Origin: Candidatus Poribacteria bacterium
Lineage (GTDB): Bacteria > Poribacteria > WGA-4E > WGA-3G
Direction: 5' to 3'
DNA: 64,000 bases
Assembly (NCBI GenBank): GCA_022828145.1
Contig: JAJEJA010000118.1
Location: 51,283 to 115,282, forward strand
The position numbers were made by a program, and so were the translations under genes. Positions 60,413 through 64,000 of this stretch are shown piece by piece. Numbering within the stretch: position 1 is the stretch's first letter; every line of letters starts with the position of its first letter. The notes below the pieces were generated by a model. The model ran no database searches, was not told the origin of the DNA, and saw only the letters and a list, made by a program, of their open reading frames with translations.

Positions 60413-62662
60413 TCTATGATCTTTAAGTGTTCCCCAGGTTGTTATGTGTTTGCCGGTCGGTGCAATAACGCCTCGTAACCGATACGTTGTAAGCATACCA
60501 CGTGTGCCCGAGAGGTCTACGTCCTCAAGCCGATAGTAATACGCAACATCAGGTTTAGCTGATTTGTCAATGAATTGATACTGGGTGCGTTGTCCTGTAG
60601 TACCGGCACCCTGTATCAATCTTACATTGATCCGTTGGAAGTTTTTCGTGCGTGAGGTGCTGCGAAATATGTTGAACCCGGCATTATTCAGTTCAGATTC
60701 CGTTGTCCAACTGATAACCACAGCATCGTTAACAGACTTTGCTGAGAATTGTGAAAGTTCCACAGGTAAAGGTTTGCCACGCCGATACCCTGGCGTGCCG
60801 AGATCGTGTTGGCTGCCGTAGTAAACCCCTGCGACGAGATTCTTCGTGTCGTAAGCACGAATCCAACCACGCCTTTCTATCCCCGAACGTGGCACACCCT
60901 TATCAAAACGACGTATCAGTGAACTGCGAACACCTTCAATCAAGCATTCCGGTAATTCCCAAGCCTCCTTGGCACCACTAAGTGTACCGATGTGGTCAAC
61001 AAGTACATCTTCAGAAGTAGTGAGTTTGACTGAGAAACTGCCACCAGTCATGTATTGGATTTGATTTACTAATGTTTCTTGTGCAAGTCCTGTTAAAGGG
61101 AAAGGGGGGAGTTGATAAACAGCGTCATTGGAAAGATTGCCAGCCTCTGAATGTCTGCCTAAAGCGGTAACAATCACTCTCGCTTGTTGTGCCGGAATAA
61201 GAAAATCCGCATCGACCGTAACCGTCATATCCAAAGGGGAAGGTTCAAGGCTTTTCAATTGGAGTTTCCATCCTCGCAGGTTTACCTCTGTCCCGCTATT
61301 GTTATAAACTTCAATCCATTGGGGCAATCCAATTTCATCTTCCCCTGCCACAAACATAAATTCGCTAAAGATGACTTTGTAAGTCGCTTGATCAGTTGGC
61401 GTGAGGTCCGTTTCATCCGTTTCACCTGTTTCATCTGTTTCATCAGATCCACTTTCTCCTCCTGCGCCCCCTGTTTCATCCGTTTCATCTGTTTCGTCAG
61501 TCCCCGTTGCTGTATCGTCTATGATGATCGTTTCAGTGACAACGGTAACTAATACACTACTATCATTCTGTGATTCCGCTAAGACTGAGATTTCATACGT
61601 ACCGGCTTGCGAAAGTGCTGTACGTGGAATCGTCAATGTAATATCCTCATAACTATCAGGATACAGCGTGAGTGTCTCTATACTTAATGTCGCAGCATCA
61701 AGAGAATCGCTGAAAAGATTGAAGTCCAACGCGTCCAAACTGTCACCGGTATTTGTTGCCCGCAAAGTATAAGTTATATCTTCAGCATCACTCGTTTTAG
61801 AGGTCTGCGTTAGCGTACCTAATCCTTCTAACAGAATACCACTTGTCATAGCGCGGACGTTCACCCAGACTTTAATGGTGGAAGTAAAAAGCGAGTCGGT
61901 TCTGGAAGTCGCTCTGACGGTGGCAGCATACCCACCGTATTTCTCGATGAGGCTTGCTGGAATTGTTACTGCCGCTTTTCTTGTAACGTCCGGCCTAGTA
62001 TTTACCGAAGACTTATCAAGTTGCACTAATGCAATTTCTGATTGAATCGTCGCGGCATCTACGTCCAGATCCTCGTAAAAAGCCAAATCATCAGCTACTA
62101 CTGCCAAATCTACTCTCTCATTCCCGGTACTATCGCTATCAATCAATAGATTAAAAGTTACATCTTTAATTTCGCTTGGTGATAGGTACTGCGTTCCATT
62201 TCCATCAATACTCATACTGATATCAATAACGGGGTCAGTAGGAAGTCTAACAGCAAGCGTGAGACTTACTTGAAAGATGTAAGTCGGCTCAAAAGTATCC
62301 ACCCCTTGAAACGTGATATTAATTTGGTCTCGAGCAGTTGGGATTTCCGACCGCGCAACCGTAACTGTCACCTCGTAGGTTTTTCCGGCTCTAACTAAAA
62401 GATTTTCCTGACTAAGTTCAACTGTAGTAAGTAGTGGATTTGTATTTATTTTAAGCCCACCAGCCTCAAGGGCAAGTGCGCGGTTATCTCCGGCTTCACC
62501 TGTAAAACGTACAGTAAAAGTTACATCATCAGTACCAGTTGTGAGCGTGCGCTTCGTTGACTTGCCTACAACTTCTATTATTGTTGCCACAGCGTCTTGC
62601 GGCAAAGAAATCAAAGCACACAATAGCAATAGCGCAACTATAAGAAGAACTCGTTTATCCAT
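60410..62662 (-). CDS. Secreted lamin-tail-domain protein with TWGxLK tail
   Basis: About 750 residues: signal peptide (MDKRVLLIVALLLLCALISL, to about 26), beta-sandwich modules in the first 380 residues (VTVTVARSEIP, LSPSEIKDVTFNLLID), an acidic low-complexity bridge of TDETDETDETGGAGG type, one lamin-tail module (VIFSEFMFVAGEDEIGLPQWIEVYNNS), and a C-terminal module ELSQFSAKSVNDAVVISWTTESELNNAG...YYYRLEDVDLSG ending HITTWGTLKDHR. The start at 62662 has GGAGG eight bases upstream; 62677 overlaps that site. The stop codon comes from the neighbouring inverted-repeat element. Confidence 0.85.
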   Translation of the reverse strand: MDKRVLLIVALLLLCALISLPQDAVATIIEVVGKSTKRTLTTGTDDVTFTVRFTGEAGDNRALALEAGGLKINTNPLLTTVELSQENLLVRAGKTYEVTVTVARSEIPTARDQINITFQGVDTFEPTYIFQVSLTLAVRLPTDPVIDISMSIDGNGTQYLSPSEIKDVTFNLLIDSDSTGNERVDLAVVADDLAFYEDLDVDAATIQSEIALVQLDKSSVNTRPDVTRKAAVTIPASLIEKYGGYAATVRATSRTDSLFTSTIKVWVNVRAMTSGILLEGLGTLTQTSKTSDAEDITYTLRATNTGDSLDALDFNLFSDSLDAATLSIETLTLYPDSYEDITLTIPRTALSQAGTYEISVLAESQNDSSVLVTVVTETIIIDDTATGTDETDETDETGGAGGESGSDETDETGETDETDLTPTDQATYKVIFSEFMFVAGEDEIGLPQWIEVYNNSGTEVNLRGWKLQLKSLEPSPLDMTVTVDADFLIPAQQARVIVTALGRHSEAGNLSNDAVYQLPPFPLTGLAQETLVNQIQYMTGGSFSVKLTTSEDVLVDHIGTLSGAKEAWELPECLIEGVRSSLIRRFDKGVPRSGIERRGWIRAYDTKNLVAGVYYGSQHDLGTPGYRRGKPLPVELSQFSAKSVNDAVVISWTTESELNNAGFNIFRSTSRTKNFQRINVRLIQGAGTTGQRTQYQFIDKSAKPDVAYYYRLEDVDLSGTRGMLTTYRLRGVIAPTGKHITTWGTLKDHR

Positions 62663-62743
62663 TATTTGATCCTCCATCTATAAATTATTTTAGTTATGTA
62701 TCAGTATCTGGTCAGGACACCCAACCCCTACGATCAGGAGACC

Positions 62744-62769
62744 CTACCCTTCCACTCTTCCATCCACAC
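62744..62769. repeat. Short homopyrimidine tract
   Basis: CCTACCCTTCCACTCTTCCA and following bases between two minus-strand genes; same family as at 11.9 kb. Confidence 0.5.
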
Positions 62770-62791
62770 ACTGCTCTATCCGAGTTCTGGG

Positions 62792-63499
62792 TTAATATAA
62801 CAGTGGTTCAAACTGACCAGTATCCTTTTCCTCCTTTTCCTCAATTAGTTCATCTTCAACAATTAGTTCATCTTCAAGAATTGGATCATCTTTGATGTCT
62901 TTATCTCTTTTGTAGCCAAAAATCTCTATTTCACGGATTTTCGCAGCAGCACGAGCACGCCTGAAACCCCCTGCACCGGTTGTGCCATCTCGTGAACTGT
63001 TTGTTACATTGGTTAACCTACTTGCATTTTGCTGACGTAATAATGATGCATCGTCCGTTGTTCCTATAACAACGAGCTTGACTTTATCGGTTGGATGTAG
63101 GTGAAAAACGGGAATAATGGCTATTCCTTTTTTGACAGTTTGCACCTCTTTAATTAACTCCCAATCTGTATCTGATAAAGCACTTCCGCCTTTGTCTACA
63201 TAGAGATTAAATTTTTTAATATTATCCGAATAGATAATAACCTTACGAATGACCTTTTTCTTAGGTAAAGTGACAATAACTTCAGGAGCACTTCTCCCGA
63301 CTCCCTTTGTTCCCCTTCTTGCCTGTGCATGTCCGATGGTTTCCATGTCACCATCAATCGCTTCCAAGCTGGTTGACTTCGTGCCATCAAGTAGCGAGTA
63401 GTTATCGCTCCATTCCTGTTCCGAAAACAGCACACTACACCCAATCATAAAGGCACAGATACATAAGAGTGAAAGCAGAATGAAAAATTTATTAACCAT
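62792..63499 (-). CDS. Lipoprotein with a discoidin-like (F5/8C-type) domain
   Basis: About 235 residues starting MVNKFFILLSLLCICAFMIGC, with lipobox FMIGC. The following 150 residues include SLLDGTKSTSLEAIDGDMETIGHAQ, PEVIVTLPKKKVIRKVIIYSDNIKKFNLYV and KIREIEIFGYKR, which are the characteristic start and end strands of discoidin/F5-8C jelly rolls. The end is very acidic, with the tandem text ILEDELIVEDELIEEKEEKD, encoded by an internal ~24-bp repeat. A surface carbohydrate- or protein-binding lipoprotein is inferred. ATG at 63499 follows AGAGG at 8 bp; 63505 is too near. Confidence 0.75.
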   Translation of the reverse strand: MVNKFFILLSLLCICAFMIGCSVLFSEQEWSDNYSLLDGTKSTSLEAIDGDMETIGHAQARRGTKGVGRSAPEVIVTLPKKKVIRKVIIYSDNIKKFNLYVDKGGSALSDTDWELIKEVQTVKKGIAIIPVFHLHPTDKVKLVVIGTTDDASLLRQQNASRLTNVTNSSRDGTTGAGGFRRARAAAKIREIEIFGYKRDKDIKDDPILEDELIVEDELIEEKEEKDTGQFEPLLY

Positions 63500-64000
63500 T
63501 GTCATTTCCTCTTTCTTGTGAATGTCGAGTTAAAAATTGATTTAACTGTTAGAATTTACGGATTACCCATTCGTTTTCATAAATTGACATTTTAAACCCG
63601 ACCTTTTTAGTAAACATAACATAGGATTTCATAGGATTATACAATTACTGTAAAAGTAATGCAAGCATATTTTTCATTTTAATTCAGATTTTAGTGAATT
63701 TATATCAATTATTCCAAATAAGTGTAATTAAAGGGAAGTCGAGATGGAAGAATAGAAGGTTGGAAGAGGGGGAGGATGGAAGATTGGAAGAGGGGAAGGA
63801 TGGAAGATTGGAAGAGGGGAAGGACGCTGCGTAAGTTTCAACGCTATGAATGTACGTATTGCTGTAGCACATTCATCCTTGATTGTGCTTCTTTCTGCAA
63901 CCCGCTTCATCCTCCATTTTGTTCCTCTTTGTAGCCCATTCTGTTAGATTGTGCATCTTTCTATAACATTCATCATGCCTTATTATCTCTGCCCAACAAG
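63500..64000. other. Intergenic gap, repeat-rich window end
   Basis: AT-rich to about 63720, with no gene seen. Then a purine-rich tract (63731-63824) with a clear 24-bp period: GGATGGAAGATTGGAAGAGG starts at 63774 and 63798. After that, GTAGCACATTCATCC/GATTGTGC text of the GTAGCACA family recurs from 63863 to the edge. Nothing indicates a coding region here. Confidence 0.75.
63731..63824. repeat. Homopurine tract with 24-bp tandem units
   Basis: Almost only A and G apart from periodic T; units GGATGGAAGATTGGAAGAGG at 63774 and 63798, preceded by a diverged unit at 63759. Complementary to the homopyrimidine tracts at 11.9, 44.1 and 62.75 kb. Confidence 0.85.

Overview
The window reads as one contiguous stretch of a Gram-negative chromosome. 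I place it, as an inference and not a database result, in or near Candidatus Poribacteria (the sponge-associated lineage). The grounds are FlgD/type-IX-like C-termini beginning NYPNPFNPETWIPY on giant secreted proteins, a second C-terminal signature (TWGxLK) on LamG and lamin-tail proteins, many Gfo/Idh oxidoreductases and MDR zinc dehydrogenases, WD40 and HEAT repeat proteins, Uma2 genes, and intergenic DNA full of short inverted-repeat families. Promoters of the sigma70 type are unusually clear: several are TTGACA/TATAAT or nearly so with a spacer of exactly 17 bp.

Layout. 0-1.6 kb: 3' end of a sulfatase and a Gfo/Idh oxidoreductase. 1.6-2.3 kb: an array of near-palindromes spaced by multiples of 10 bp, leading into a Fic gene whose catalytic core has been deleted. 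2.4-10.6 kb: Uma2, FAD-linked lactate/glycolate-type oxidase, 2-hydroxyacid dehydrogenase, trpB, HEAT protein, WD40 protein, and convergent RNase J. 10.8-16.3 kb: TolB-like propeller, leuS, Tat-exported PhoX-like protein. 16.3-17.4 kb: no protein gene, but four 83/84-bp tandem repeats and an IS200/IS605-like deletion derivative with its own sigma70 promoter, a pseudoknot and an OMEGA-RNA-like 3' hairpin. 17.5-22.7 kb: twin LamG proteins, Gfo/Idh, MDR dehydrogenase, orphan hsdS. 23-35.3 kb: nfo, two related lipoproteins (one with an Asn/Gly minisatellite), obg-proB-proA, MOSC, nagB, rpe with two MDR dehydrogenases, apt. 35.4-41.9 kb: tRNA-Arg(CCU), secD-secF, an unknown gene coupled to secDF, a sigma54-type activator, a second Uma2, and a small gene followed by the stump of a nucleotidyltransferase. 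41.9-45.1 kb: MoxR ATPase, GHMP sugar kinase, trpA (38 kb from trpB). 45.1-63.5 kb: a cell-envelope and secretion block with twin HAF-repeat proteins, a coiled-coil membrane protein, a metzincin-like protease, a 14-repeat secreted WD40 protein, an HExxH lipoprotein, two lamin-tail proteins and another lipoprotein.

Functionally the housekeeping genes cover tryptophan and proline synthesis, purine salvage, ribosome/GTPase functions, RNA decay, DNA repair and Sec export. The accessory genes deal with sulfated or amino sugars and polyols (sulfatase, Gfo/Idh, MDR, nagB, rpe, GHMP kinase) and with a large exported protein repertoire. The most interesting items are the OMEGA-RNA-like element at 16.9-17.4 kb, the TWGxLK C-terminal tail shared by four secreted proteins, the helically phased operator-like array at 1.6-1.8 kb, and the palindrome lying on the promoter of the orphan hsdS.
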